Assembly (NCBI GenBank): GCA_960531495.1 | Contig: OY482850.1 | Span: 653,343-717,342 of the forward strand | Direction: 5' to 3' | DNA: 64,000 bases | Source: Zeus faber | Lineage: Eukaryota > Chordata > Actinopteri > Zeiformes > Zeidae | Shown: positions 47,954 to 59,255 of the stretch, piece after piece | Layout: each line of letters opens with the position of its first letter | Numbering within the stretch: position 1 is the stretch's first letter | Program-made: the position numbers and the translations under genes | The notes under the pieces: model-generated | What the model was told of the DNA's origin: nothing | Databases searched by the model: none | What the model saw: the letters and a program-made list of their open reading frames with translations, nothing else

Positions 47954-48299
47954 TAATGAAAGCTACTGTATGCCTTAAAACCTTTGTCTGTCTTGAATTT
48001 TGTGATTAGGTGGCGCCTTTAAATGTCCATCTTTTGGTAGCCTGGGCAAGCAGCCCCAACAACAGCCCAATTGTATGTCCTTTTCTAACAACAGTATATA
48101 CAAAATTTCTAATATTTAAGGTTTAACTGGTGTTTCTCTTTAACATATGTCAACGTACACGTAAAACCCAGTTCAAGGGTCCCTCCTCTCTTCCAAGCTG
48201 TCTACTGTACCATTTGAACCTTTACCTTGTTCAGCCCAAGGGCCCCATGGTGGATAGAAAAACAGATTCAGGCGTGGGTTGGGGTGTGGTGGGCGGCTG
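47954..48299. other. SHANK intron, no gene
   Basis: AT-rich intronic sequence between the hAT element and GCR copy 3. Nothing else was recognised. Confidence 0.4.
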
Positions 48300-48721
48300 T
48301 GTGCCTTTTGCTCCTGTTGCGCAGCTTCTCTGCGGCGGGCGCCCCGGGTGCTGGGGATGGTGGAGGGCCCGTATATCTGGTGGCCTGCTGGCATCGGTGA
48401 GGAGGGGCTAACATCCAGGTGCCCCGGGCTGAGCACACACCGCTACGTGGATTGGCACTCGGCCCTCACGCTGGGTGGGGCGTCTGGTCGGCTGTGGTGG
48501 GGAAGCCCTCTGGCTCCTCTGGGGGCCCGGGGGTCTTCTGTGGTCGCTGGGCAGGGTGCTCGGGGCTTTCCTGCAGCCGTAGAGTGTTTACGTGGCTGCG
48601 GAGCTCGGGGGGCTTCGGGGCCCTTCCGCTGTTTGGAGGCGCCACGACATAATACCGACCTTCTACACCAGTACAAATTGGGATAAGTCATATACACTCA
48701 TCGGTGGACACCTTACACACA

Positions 48722-48761
<40 letters not shown>

Positions 48762-49240
48762 CACATACATACATACATACAGGCGGTCCCATCACACACA
48801 CACACGCACACACCACCACACCTGCTTCGAGTGCACCCTAGCATCCTCCCGGTTGCATTCCTTTCCTCCCTCATTTACTGCCATAACTATGACAGGAAGA
48901 GGCCACGGGACCAGTTGTAGTTCCAGTTTTCCTGGACCTAATTTATTGTTTTTCAATACATGTCGTTGTTACATACATGTTTTTGTATAAATGTTGTTTG
49001 GTTCTATGTTTATTTGTCTCACCCCCAGTGATTGTCCCCATCTTGGAGTAGTGATCAGTTGTTTATAGACCCAAACATGATAAATAGTTCTCCAAAGAGG
49101 GGGGTTGGTGGTGGCTCTTCATAACCAGAAACTGTGCTCTTGTCATCCTACAGATCATCCACAGGACAGAGTTATTGCAGCAGTTCTTGATGATTTCAGA
49201 ATTAATAAAGAGTTGCATTGCAGGTTGAGATATTGAAATT
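48300..49240 (+). repeat. GCR copy 3
   Basis: Collinear with copy 1: a shortened GC-rich block (48300-48660), a CA-like array ((ACGC)n and (ATAC)n at 48717-48781), the CCAGTTGTAGTTCCAGTTTT block (about 48914), a single copy of the G-rich segment that is doubled in copy 4 (about 49094-49116), and the terminal block ending AATAAAGAGTTGCATTGCAG (to about 49230). It gives the full order of the 3' part of the family. Confidence 0.75.
48717..48781 (+). repeat. (ACGC)n and (ATAC)n microsatellites
   Basis: Tetranucleotide arrays inside GCR copy 3. Confidence 0.95.
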
Positions 49241-49734
49241 TAAAAAATGCAGCTGTTCCCGTGGTAATGATTGGAGTTTCCACAATATTCATTTTTTGTC
49301 TAAAGTACATTTTTACATTTTTCAAAACTGGTCCGACCAGTGACCTGGTGGTCAGTGGTCTTCACCTACCTGTTGAAGACCACTGGTTTAGTATGTTCAA
49401 AAGCATAGTATACTCAAATAGTATGCAAGGTTCCATAATGATATACTGTGTCTGATGATGTACAACAGTATGCAAACCCTGCACACTACACTGGCAAGTA
49501 TATGCCTCTTTGCACTGTACGGGCAACACTGTTAAAATTATGCAGTGTCTCGCGCAACCCACAACGTGTTGAAAGGAAGTGGCACAGCTATATGACAATG
49601 TATTCTCTGTCCAAGAAGCGATTTTTCTTTTGACTTACATACTCAAGCATGTTGGATGTAGATACATGTAGTATGTAGAACACTGCTCAGGACACAGGGC
49701 AAGTTTGCAACTTGGATCGATCCAACCTTCTTAC
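49241..49734 (-). other. SHANK intron next to the donor
   Basis: Intronic sequence between GCR copy 3 and the donor at 49733-49734. No gene or repeat was recognised. It includes 49600-49730, without coding signal. Confidence 0.45.
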
Positions 49735-49955
49735 CTTTAACTCTGTCGTTCTTATACAGAGTGATCTCTTCCTCAGCCTGCAGCTGGTACGGCCTGACGG
49801 CCACAAAGTGTCTTCCTGGGACGGCGCTGTACAGTCTCCTCTTCTGACCTCCCTGGTGGGCCACCTCTGTGTGCCCGTGGCGCCCCCCCTCTACCTGCTC
49901 ACAGCCCCTGTGATTCACAGTGTCTGGGCCGGCTTCCTGACCTCCGCTGTGGGGG
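49735..49955 (-). CDS. SHANK-family exon: first half of the SH3 domain
   Basis: On the minus strand a pyrimidine-rich acceptor (CTTCCTCTTCCTCTTCAG) ends at 49956 and a GTAAGA donor follows 49735. The 221-base exon holds 73 whole codons plus one base at each end. The last 33 residues begin Arg-Arg-Leu-Tyr-Ser-Ala-Val-Pro-Gly-Arg and continue with Val-Ala-Val-Arg-Pro-Tyr-Gln, then Tyr-Lys-Asn-Asp-Arg-Val-Lys, as at the start of the SHANK SH3 domain. The first 40 residues are a poorly conserved linker, so the acceptor could lie further in. The single base at the 3' end pairs with the two-base start of the exon at 41153. No ankyrin-repeat exon was found upstream in the window. Confidence 0.82.
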
Positions 49956-50159
49956 CTGAAGAGGAAGAGGAAGAGGCGGAAGAGAGATATCAGGAAAAAC
50001 AGTGTGACAGGAGAGCCTTCTCTATTCGAACCACACAGGAAACATGGCAATTGTGGAGACATATTGTGTGAGTGGGATCCAACATTTTTTTTGTTTTTTT
50101 GTAATTTGTATCTAATTAATGTAGCTAAGTGTAATTGGAATGCTCTAATGATAATTAGT

Positions 50160-51775
50160 AACGAAAGCTGCAGGCAGTTGTGAGGGGGCCCCAACTTTGT
50201 GCACATTGGGGGTACTGGTGAGATGCCAGTTGATGTAGCCGCGCACTTTCGTGATCATCAGACAATGCACAAACGAGTAAGATTTCTGCATGGGGTGCAT
50301 TGGGATGGTAGCTCAGGAGGTAGAGCTGGTCGTCTAGTAATCTAAAGGTTGCTGATTTGATCCCAGGCTCCTCCTGCTAGTATGCTGTAGTGTCCTTGAG
50401 CAAGACACTTAACTCCTAATTGCTCCTGATGGCTGCGTCCGTCGGTGTTTGAATAATTGTAAGTCGCTTTGGGTAAAAGCGTCTGCTAAATGCAATGCAA
50501 TGTAATGGCGGTTGACATGATGTATTGCACATTTTGTATCACTTCCTGTGTCCACTATGTGTTGCTAGAGAACACGGACCAAACATGCATTATGTTGTTA
50601 TGCTGTGTATAAAGTGTAGACCATACAATGGAAATTTCAAGATGTTTGTCATACAAGGCTTACCAGTAGGAGGCGCTATCACCATAACTCAATATTCTCT
50701 GAGCTGACTGAGCAAACATGTGGCCATGCCATTGTATGAAATTTCAGGCTTTTAATACGTTTTCATCGTTAAGGTCATTTGTATATGCTGACCAAGTTTG
50801 AGATTGATCTGCATAACTACCTATGAAGAGTTTGTTAAAGTATGACACCTGTCAATGGCAAAAAATACACATAATGTGAACCAAGAGATATTATGTTTTG
50901 TGTCCCAGTGGTTGGTCGGGATTGGCAATTTGGCAAAATGGATGGAACTGTGCCCCTGAAGTTGTGCCATGTGGACAACACAAAAAGCCTTACCTTAAGG
51001 GTCTGTAATGCTGGCAAATTTCGGACTTACAGTTTCTGACAAGATTTTTAAGGTTTTTCAAAAAATTAAAATTTGAAGATATAATCACAGCACTTAGTAG
51101 ACATGTTTGCAATGTTTCTTGCTGCCTTGACACATTTCAAGTGGATTTATTACTGCGTCATGATTTTACAGCAAATAGAATGTTTTTGCCAAATTCTTGA
51201 AATTGATTGGCTTATAATTTCACCAATTTTTGACTAATCCCTTAGCATTTAGTAAACTATGTTAATGGATATCCCTTGGACTTTCCCGTGAGTTTTGTGT
51301 CATTAGGACTTAAGGTTCTTGAGAAGGAGATTTTTGAAGGTTTTTAAAAGAAATTAAAATGGCGTAAAATAATTATATGCAGACCTTATAGGTCTCAATT
51401 CCAAATTGTGATACAGTATTTCATTATCGCACCTCCTATGGGCCAATCATTACCGTTGTTTGTGTCCAGGTTACGCATGGCCTGGACTATTGGTGTGTCG
51501 AAATAGACAAAAAGTTAGAGTTATTGGACAAAATACAAGAGAATAATAACAATAAGAAGAAGAAGACGAATAGAAATTCCAGCAGTTACAATTGGTTTCC
51601 CTGCTTTGCAGTGGAACTCTATGAATAAAAGGAATTCCAGCAATTACAACAGGTTTCCTTGCTTCACAGTGGAGCCCGAATAATAATAATCTCTTCAAAA
51701 ACAATAGGCTCCTTGCACTCTCAGTGCCAGGGACTGTTGGGCCGCACACTTTTGTGTTTGGGCCCTAATAATCGC
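50160..51775 (+). repeat. Unclassified interspersed repeat, split by a SINE
   Basis: AT-rich non-coding sequence with features I associate with a common fish repeat: an AAAGCTGCAGGCAGTTGTGA-like start (50165), GTAGGAGGCGCTATCACC near 50668, and a repeated 3' end with TTCCAGCA(A/G)TTACAA at 51577 and 51634 that ends GGGCCCTAATAAT. The internal SINE is at 50301-50510. No long frame. The family name is not known to me. Confidence 0.5.
50301..50510 (+). mobile_element. tRNA-derived SINE
   Basis: A box GGTAGCTCAGGAGGTAGAGC near 50307, a B box slightly changed (GATTTGATCCC), body AAGTCGCTTTGGGTAAAAGC, and an AATG-type tail. Same family as 44253 and 59408. Confidence 0.9.
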
Positions 51776-51785
<10 letters not shown>

Positions 51786-51816
<31 letters not shown>

Positions 51817-51836
51817 CACACACACACACACACACA
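51786..51836 (+). repeat. (TA)n(CA)n compound microsatellite
   Basis: An AT array (51786-51809) then an AC array (51811-51836), just past the unclassified repeat. Confidence 0.97.
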
Positions 51837-51944
51837 TATAAAATATATTGCTGGATGCACCTTAAAGAGAGAGAACGCATGATCTGTTTACTAAGAGTAA
51901 TCAATGGCTGAGCATTTGATTTCCACTAGCAAGAGAAGTGCTTC

Positions 51945-52308
51945 TGAGGTGTCTTGGAATGTGTAGCGTTCCAAGACAGCCCCATCGTATAAGATATTTA
52001 CTAAGAGACGGTGCCAGGGGTCCCAAGAGAGGGAGCACATCACCAGGGGTCCGGGTGATAAGGGAGGTGAAATGTGACCTGTGACCTATGTAGGGGAACC
52101 AACTGGTCAATGTTGTCTGTGGGCAAGCATAAGAGAACCCGCCGGAGTTTCATTAGACAGAGAATCCATCCGGCTCGGTTCTCTCCCGGACGTCCTAGGT
52201 AAGTCTGGTCTGATGCTGTACTTTTGTAATAAACCTATTATTTTACTCAAGTCAGCGTCAGCGGTCTCTCCTTCTTCATCAACACATCAAATTCATCAAG
52301 AAACTACA
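51945..52308 (+). repeat. ERV-A3 5' LTR
   Basis: Starts TGAGGTGTCTTGGAATG and ends AAGAAACTACA. AATAAA lies near the end (about 52228). The expected TATA site reads CATAAGAG; its partner in the 3' LTR reads CATAAAAG. Confidence 0.93.
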
Positions 52309-52311
52309 AAG

Positions 52312-52329
52312 AGGCGTCACGAACTAGGA
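52312..52329 (+). promoter_or_regulatory. ERV-A3 primer-binding site, first base changed
   Basis: AGGCGTCACGAACTAGGA in the same place as TGGCGTCACGAATCAGGA in ERV-A1. The T to A change at the first base would weaken pairing with a tRNA CCA end. Confidence 0.65.
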
Positions 52330-55004
52330 TCTGCTGGGCCTCATCTGCCGATGCTGCCTGCTCCAGCGAATAACCACTCTCAGGGTGAGTGTTACCTCAC
52401 AAATTGAGCTGTGTGTGGTTCTTGAAGCGGTAGTGTTTTGTGCACATATGCTGCACTGACAAGAGCAGATTGTGCGGAGATGGAGATGATGTGTTGATGT
52501 GTGAAGTGAGTTTACATCTAAATTGGGGTTTATTAAGTTTTAAAAGACGTAAATATCGGGAATAAGAGAATAATAAATGAAGAAAAAGAGAATTAAGTGG
52601 AAATAGAGAATAGAGACGAGAGGAATAAAAGATGAAGTTAAACGTAAAAGTTAAAGGCTTAGAAGATGTCGAGAAAGTTTAAGTAAAAAGTAATTGTAGA
52701 ATGGCAGAACCAGTAGCCAAAAGTTATTTAAATAACCATGCAAGATTAACCAAAACAGGGCCCGTATCTCTTTAATCAGTAAGACATGTGTACATTAAAT
52801 GCTGTGTGAAAGTTGGCTGAATGAAAATATGATATAGTCAAATCTAGTTAGGAGAAACAAAGAGGGAATAACCCTGGCCAGGGGAATTGACTCAATATAA
52901 AATTATATAAAGTAAGATGAAAAAGCTGAAAAGTGAAAAAGAGATAAAAGTTAAAAGCCTAAAATAAGATGAAAAAGATGAAAAGTGAAGCAAAAAGAGT
53001 TACAAGTTAAACGCTTAAAAGATGAAAAATAAAGTTTGAGAAAAAATATGGGGGAAAAGTTTGGCCAAAGTGAAAATTTAAAAGTCTGGCCAAAGTGAAA
53101 ATCTTGAAAAGTATACATGAGTTGACGTTAAAATATTAAGTTAAGCGCTGTTGAAGTTTTTGGAGAATCTGATGTAGTGCTGGACAGACATGTCTTTTTC
53201 CTCTTGGGGTGTGAGTGTGCCTGTGTGTGTGTGTGTGTGAGTGTGCCGCGGCTAAAGAGGTGTGAAGAGAGTATTGTTCATGTATATGTATAAATGATAT
53301 ATAGAATACATGGGTTATTAAAAAGGTATACATATGCGGTGAGCAGTTGAATAATACATAAAAGAAACATTTCTTGCCCGTTTAGTGATACATACTGTAT
53401 ATATGAGCCTGTTTACAGACTTTGTAAAGCTGATAAAAAAGATTATGAGCCTTTCTTTAAGGACGTTTGATAAATATATATGAGCCTTTTTCTTTAAAGG
53501 ACGTTTGATAAACACATTTGAGCCTTTTTCTTTCAAGACGTTTTATTCATTTGATAAAGGATATGAACCTTCACAGGACTTTATATGTTTGATAACAAAA
53601 TGAGCCTTCTTGAGAGAAGAACTAAAATTACCAGTCTGCCTACACATGCATGTACACATTCAGAAAAGAAAAGAAAATCTTCTGCTCTGAATTATGAGTA
53701 GGATTTGTGGATTGCTTGGTTGGTGTGTGAGTTTTTTTTCTTTGATCCTGGAGTGTGTGTGACAGTGCTTGCTGTTTTTCCTGTTGGTTAAAGGAGCAGA
53801 TAGTCTTGGTAAAATAGAAGGAAAAGTTGGGTTTTTGATGCAAGAGAAGAGGTTTTGTGTTTCGGCTGCTGAGTGCAAGGAACCAGCTTTGATTGTTGGC
53901 TCTGTGCGTGGCCTAGAGGAGCTAAAACAGGATGTTCGCTCGCTGACGACCAGAGCAAACTGGAAGCTGTGCCTAAATTTAAGAGGTGGAGCAAGGGGTG
54001 GAGCTTCATACAGAGTGGAACTTATTTGACTGTATTCGAAGTATGATAGAAGAAAATAAATAAATAAATATTAAAATAAATTGAAATAAAATAAATAAAA
54101 TTAAATTAAATTAAATAGGAAAAACATAAAATTAAATTAATTCGAGGTGATATTAGATTGACTAATGTACTCTTTAGATTTGGATGCTTCGTATGAATAA
54201 AAGTAAACATTGCTTTATTTCAAATGCGAGAGAAATAGAAAAGCTGATAATGTATGTCTCATTAAATTGTATTATAGTATGTATAAGAATTTAGAGTGGT
54301 CTTAAGACACTGAACTCTTGTGTTGTTCTTTTTGTTTTTTCTTTCTTCCTCTATTTTACTCTGCTGAGTGAGAGTTGGGGGAAAGGCAGAGAAGATGAAA
54401 TGTGTCTGAATTGGATCATCCAAGGGGCAGATGACAAGACATCCGGCAGTTCTTCACAGACACTGGAAGCTTGTGGATGACAGCAGTAAGAATTCTGAAT
54501 CCAGCTTGAATCAGGGCAGTGTGGATTATCCACAAACTGTGTGTGTCTACATCTAGTTATAACCTACATGATTGCTTGTTCTCACATATAGGATTACACT
54601 AGTTATTTTTCTTATATTGCGTTTGCAATTAGTTAGTAAGAGACTTGGCAACGGACTGACTAATCGAGGCATTTGCCTAATTAATGGAGTATTATTGATT
54701 TGATTGATCACATGCAGCAAAACTGATTTGATTTAAATACGGTTGGGTGCTGTGAATATTGGTTTCATTATCTGAGTATGGTTTACCTTGATTGAGGCTC
54801 TTTTGAGAGTGAACATTGATGTACATTTTGATAATTTAAGATAAATGAGTATGATCAGATGTATCAGATCATGAACAAGTGAAGTTGCTTTCATGAGTGG
54901 GTCTCCTTTGGGGTTGGTAAATTCAGTTGTTTTTGGTTGAGTGTGATTACACAGTGCTTTATAAATAATTTTGGGATAAATCAATTTGATTTACAATAAA
55001 AGAA
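52330..55004 (+). other. ERV-A3 leader with a 64-codon open frame
   Basis: Shorter than the ERV-A1 leader; the first 48-bp array is reduced to one unit. Purine-rich units (52915-53000) and GATAAATAT units (53431-53610) are kept. An ATG at 53838 opens 64 codons to 54029; the frame is open even further upstream, but without an ATG. In ERV-A1 and ERV-A2 the same ATG is followed by a stop after about 14 codons. A frame upstream of gag recalls the orf-C position of walleye dermal sarcoma-type viruses, but the sequence has no recognisable similarity. Confidence 0.4.
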
Positions 55005-55830
55005 ATGGATACAAAAATTACAAAAGTAATCACTCATATTGATGTAGTGCGAAAGAATAATCCCCTTATTAAAGATGTTGCAAAAATATCAGGAAAATGG
55101 AGCAAGCGGTGCCCTGACATTGAACAACCATGGCCAGTTGAAGGAACTCTTAACCCGGATGTGATTAAAACAATGCAGGTGCTTGTGTCTACATATAAAG
55201 TAAATCAAAAGAAAGGAAAAAGAGGAAAGAGACGCACGGAGAAAAGACAAACGGAACTTGGCATTCTGCGGCTGTTCGCAAAGGAGGGCCAGACATGGTT
55301 CAAAGCTGCAAATAAAAAAGAGAACAAAGTAGACAAGAAATAAAGAAAAATGAAAAGGAAGCAGAAAAATTGGTGGAGAAGATTACCGCACCCTTCTCAC
55401 ATACAGCATCTGTAAAGAAGCCCCCGCCTTATGAGAAGGAGGTTAAGTTCACTGATGTTTATCCCTAGCTCCCAGTGTTGACAACGGAGGGCAACTATTC
55501 CTTCAAAGATGAGGATGAGCAAATAATAGAGATGGGCAAGGCAACAACAACCATAAAGATGTATCCGAGCTCCAACAGTACCAAGAGAAGGAATCGTTTG
55601 GGAAGCAGGTAACAAGTCAGAAGTCTGGAAATCAGAGAAGAGAGTGTGAGTGACTTGGATGAAGCTATTGGAGGATACGACCCAGCAGTCAGACGGATGT
55701 GGGCTAAAGCGGAGGAAAAAGGAGCATAACCAGAAGGAACAGGACAAGGAGACTCTCAGAAAACTCAACCAAATACAATTGGTGGATAAGAAGAATGAGT
55801 ATAAGAAGGCCAAAGAGAAAGTTTATAGAT
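55005..55830 (+). pseudogene. ERV-A3 gag, capsid and zinc knuckle deleted
   Basis: ATG at 55005, with the same start as the other copies minus three codons. The frame is open for about 112 codons (to 55343). The following region is broken by stops, including one at about 55466. Near 55725 the sequence jumps from before the capsid to the Glu/Gln-rich segment just past it, at a shared AAAAAGGAGC. The gag then ends before the Pro/Gln stretch and the zinc knuckle. Confidence 0.8.
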
Positions 55831-56113
55831 GAGGAGAACAGAAGGAATTGTAGGTAGATAATGCACTGCGGCGCCCCCTAACGGGAGGAGCCGAAAGAAG
55901 AGGATTCTTGGTGGTGGAATGAGGAAGTAAAGGAGCAGCTATGAAGATAAACACTGATGATTATCTTGATAAAGAGTGTGACATTGAGAAAAGTGTGCCA
56001 CATATGAATTTAATGGTGGCTGAAGGATTTGAGCAGAAGCATATAGGATAAATGATGGAAGAAGCTACAGTATTGTCAAGAAAAAGTAGCTTATTGAGGT
56101 CAAACAATAACCC
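55831..56113 (+). other. ERV-A3 scrambled pro/RT remnant
   Basis: Small pieces of the protease-RT linker (55935-56060) and of the RT end (56065-56130) are joined with the intervening palm missing. Bases 55860-55920 are not seen in ERV-A1 or ERV-A2. No long frame. Confidence 0.55.
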
Positions 56114-57060
56114 ATGGACACAGAAGCATCGTGCTCGGATAAGGAAATTGTTGCATGCAACGATGAAGCCAAAGGAAATAATGTAGCTAAGTGTGCAGCA
56201 CACAAAATGGACACGTCAAGAGTTACTCAAGGTAACAAAGCAGCGGATGAGGCTGCAAAAGCAGTTACAAGAGCAAACAAAGCACGGAAAGTTTTTCTTG
56301 TCACCCATGAAGTGGACTTGGAAGATAAAATCATGATCAGAGATGTGATCTCAATGCAAGAAGCAGTGTCAGCTATAGATATACAATTATGGTTGGACCG
56401 AGGGTCCACACAAGAGTCTACCGGTCTGTGGAGAAATCATGAAGGACTGATGGTAGCACCCCCCGACCTACTAGATCTGATGATTCAGGAAGCACATGGG
56501 TTAGCCCATGTTGCAAGGGAGGAGATAAGAAGAAAAATCACGAAAGAGTATGGTTTTTGGGCACCGTTCTTGCTTGAGCTAATTGATTATGTCATAGGCA
56601 GATGTACAATCGGTCTTAAAAACAATGTTCGGAGGGGTGTGATAAGTCCACCCAGTCACATTCCATCTCCGACAGGTCCCATGCGTGAGTTGGTTGTGGA
56701 TTTTGTTGACATGATGAGACCAGTAGGAGGTAAAAGATACATGTTAGTCGTCGTGGATAGATTTTCATGGTGGACTGAAGCATGTCCAACCAAGCGTAAA
56801 GATGCTCAGTCTGTTGCCAAGCCAAGTTCTTGTGTCTTGAAGTAATAAGCAGGTGGGGACTTCTACATCGCACATCTTCAGATAATGGGAAAGAGTTTGT
56901 GGATAAAACAGTAAAATGAATTCTGCAAAAATTGGGAATTAAACAATGTCTAGGAGCTGTTTATCATCTGCAATGCCAAGGTGTTTGTGAAAAAATGGTG
57001 TGCTGAAAAATCGCATCGTTAAAATCTTTCAGCAAACAGGACTGAATTGGGTAGAGGTGT
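56114..57060 (+). pseudogene. ERV-A3 RNase H end and integrase
   Basis: The 56114-56845 frame of 243 residues includes the RNase H C-terminus (Asn-Lys-Ala-Ala-Asp-Glu-Ala), a linker, the integrase zinc domain (His-Gly-Leu-Ala-His; then Cys-Thr-Ile-Gly where ERV-A1 has Cys-Thr-Ile-Cys, so one zinc ligand is lost) and the start of the core with the first Asp. A small duplication (GCCAAGCCAAG, 56816) and then a stop break the core. The second Asp (Ser-Ser-Asp-Asn) and Glu can be read further on, with more stops. Confidence 0.85.
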
Positions 57061-58116
57061 GTAGTTATGAGCTAACACTAGTAGAGAAATATCCATTCTG
57101 AATATCTGATTCCGTCATATACTCAATACTATTTTTAACTCAGAAAATGCATGGACAAAGGGGGGAAAAGGAAAATGTTAATCATATATTGGAATAATGT
57201 TAAAGTGTAATGCAAAAGTGAAGTTATTATACTGTATTTGATGTGTGTGCAAGATACTGGTTGGTAAATTTTTCTTTCAGGACCAGTCTGAGGTTGGCTG
57301 TGTCCAGTGATCCTAACAGCGTAATGGACTTGAACACTCAAACATGGACATTCAAGAATGGAGGATGAAAATGGACGACGGGCCCTGAATGAGGACATCA
57401 TGATCAGGAGTGTCGAGTGAAATAGCATTGAAGATTGATGGTGTTAAAAAGCAACAGTTTAATACATCCATATGTGTTATGCAGGTTTTTTATAATATTG
57501 GAGTTTGTTTATTACAATGTAACCTGTATTATTGATGAAAAGTCTGTACTCTACAGTAGATATTTTTAGCAAGACATATTACTTTGATTTAGTATTGTTT
57601 TCTTTTAAGTTTTCTGTAACAGGGTGAAATGAATATATTGGGACCTCAGGTGTTTTATTTTTTTGCAGGGTTTTGAGGAACATTGATCATAGGCAGGGAA
57701 AGGTTCATTGGAGGATCTAATGGGTCGATCAGCCTGACTTTGGACAACATTTTGATTTGATTTATTTCTGAGGTTCTGAATGCATTTATATGTAACATCC
57801 TGTACAGTTTTCAAAACCCTTCTTCTTTGCGGTTAATTGATTTGTGGTGCAATAGGTGGTTGCCTGGGGCAGAGGAACCGTGTGAGAATTTTCCTGTCTT
57901 GATTGTTTGTTGAAAGACCTAAGAAAAGAAGCTGCCAGATGGGTTTTTCGCTCACACTCCACAAATTTATATGTATTGCTACGACTGTCAGGTCAGAAGG
58001 GTATATTATAATCATTTTGTTTGTTAGTAGGTGATTTCTATTAAGCCAATTAATGTTGTAAGTTCAATGACTCTTATCTCTGTCGAGACTTTTTGTAGTC
58101 TCGAAGGGGGGAAATA
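57061..58116 (+). other. ERV-A3 3' internal region, no env
   Basis: Equivalent to ERV-A1 13921-14938. No env frame. A candidate splice acceptor (TTTTTCTTTCAG, 57269-57280) is kept here as in ERV-A1. It ends in the polypurine tract AAGGGGGGAAATA. Confidence 0.6.
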
Positions 58117-58479
58117 TGAGGTGTCTTGGAATGTGTGGCATCCCAAGACAGCCCCATCGTATAAGATAATTACTATGAGACGGTGCCAGGGGTCCCGAGA
58201 CAGAGAGCAGATCACCAGGGGTCCGAGGGATAAGGGAGGTGAAATGTGACCTGTGACCTTTGTAGGGGAACCAAATGGTCAATGTTGTCTGTGGGCAAGC
58301 ATAAAAGAACCCGCCCGAGTTTCATTCGACAGAGAATCCATCCGGCGCAGTTCTCTCCTGGACGTCCTAGGCAAGTCGTGTCTGATGCTGTACTTTTATA
58401 ATAAACCTATTATTTAATTAAGTCAGCGTCAGCGGTCTCTCCTTCTTCATCAACACATCAAATTCATCAAGAAACTACA
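58117..58479 (+). repeat. ERV-A3 3' LTR
   Basis: Starts TGAGGTGTCTTGGAATG after the polypurine tract and ends AAGAAACTACA; CTTC follows. Confidence 0.93.
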
Positions 58480-58483
58480 CTTC

Positions 58484-59255
58484 TTTTATAATTTATTATT
58501 TGTATTTTTATTCTATTATTATATACTATTCCTTCTATTATCAGTATGTGAAAACTTAGAGCTGCAACTCAATCACCAGACCAACCACGCCCATCCGATG
58601 TTCAAGTCCTCATATGATCTTCTCACACAACTTCCTGGCTACAAACACCAAACAGCCCCCATTCAATTATAAACTTAACTTACATAACAATCCGCTTTTT
58701 TTCTGCTAAATTGTGAACCTAAGGGGACACAGGGTACACTGCCTCCGTTCAGCGATAACCTCCTGCACCAGTCAGTACGCTACACATTGCGCCATGCAAT
58801 TCAACTCCTCCTCTTTGTTTATCTCTGACCAAGAAGTTCCTTAAATGGAGAAATGGAGGTGAGGGTGAAGCTAATTATTAGTTGCGATCTGGTTCAGATT
58901 CATCGACCGTTTGATAAATTGTAATTTCAAGTGCCAGTAGGGGAGGTGGAACATGCATGGGAAATCCTCACTTAAGTGAGTACTGCTACTGTGGAGATGA
59001 TAAAAAAAGCAATATCCCAAATTACAGAACAGAAAGTTGTTGGTCAAAATAGGTCCAACTGTTGTGAGACAGTGAAAAATACAGATCCAGATATGCAGCC
59101 ACGGTTACCAGCCAAGGGCAATTTCCCTCCCCTGTCCTGAGATATGTTGCACCAATTGTAAAATTTAAAACTGTACAGCAGCCTCCAACCGTTCGGGTCA
59201 CATGTTGACAAATAGAACCAGGTTATTTACGGGAGGAATCACACACATACAGATT
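58484..59255. other. No gene seen
   Basis: Unassigned sequence between ERV-A3 and the gypsy element. No frame or repeat is supported. Confidence 0.4.

Larger units (their letters stand above)
51945..58479 (+). mobile_element. ERV-A3: LTR-flanked endogenous retrovirus, heavily deleted
   Basis: LTRs at 51945-52308 and 58117-58479 flank an internal region with leader, gag N-terminus, integrase and 3' region. CTTC occurs at 51941-51944 and 58480-58483, a 4-bp duplication. Most of RT, RNase H, the capsid and the gag zinc knuckle are gone. The LTRs share R-U5 with ERV-A1 and ERV-A2 but have a different U3. The two LTRs differ at about 25 of 364 sites by eye. Confidence 0.93.

Noticed and set aside
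49712..50071. Plus-strand frame of 119 residues with a Glu-rich end
   Set aside because: It is the reverse of the SHANK exon and of its polypyrimidine tract.
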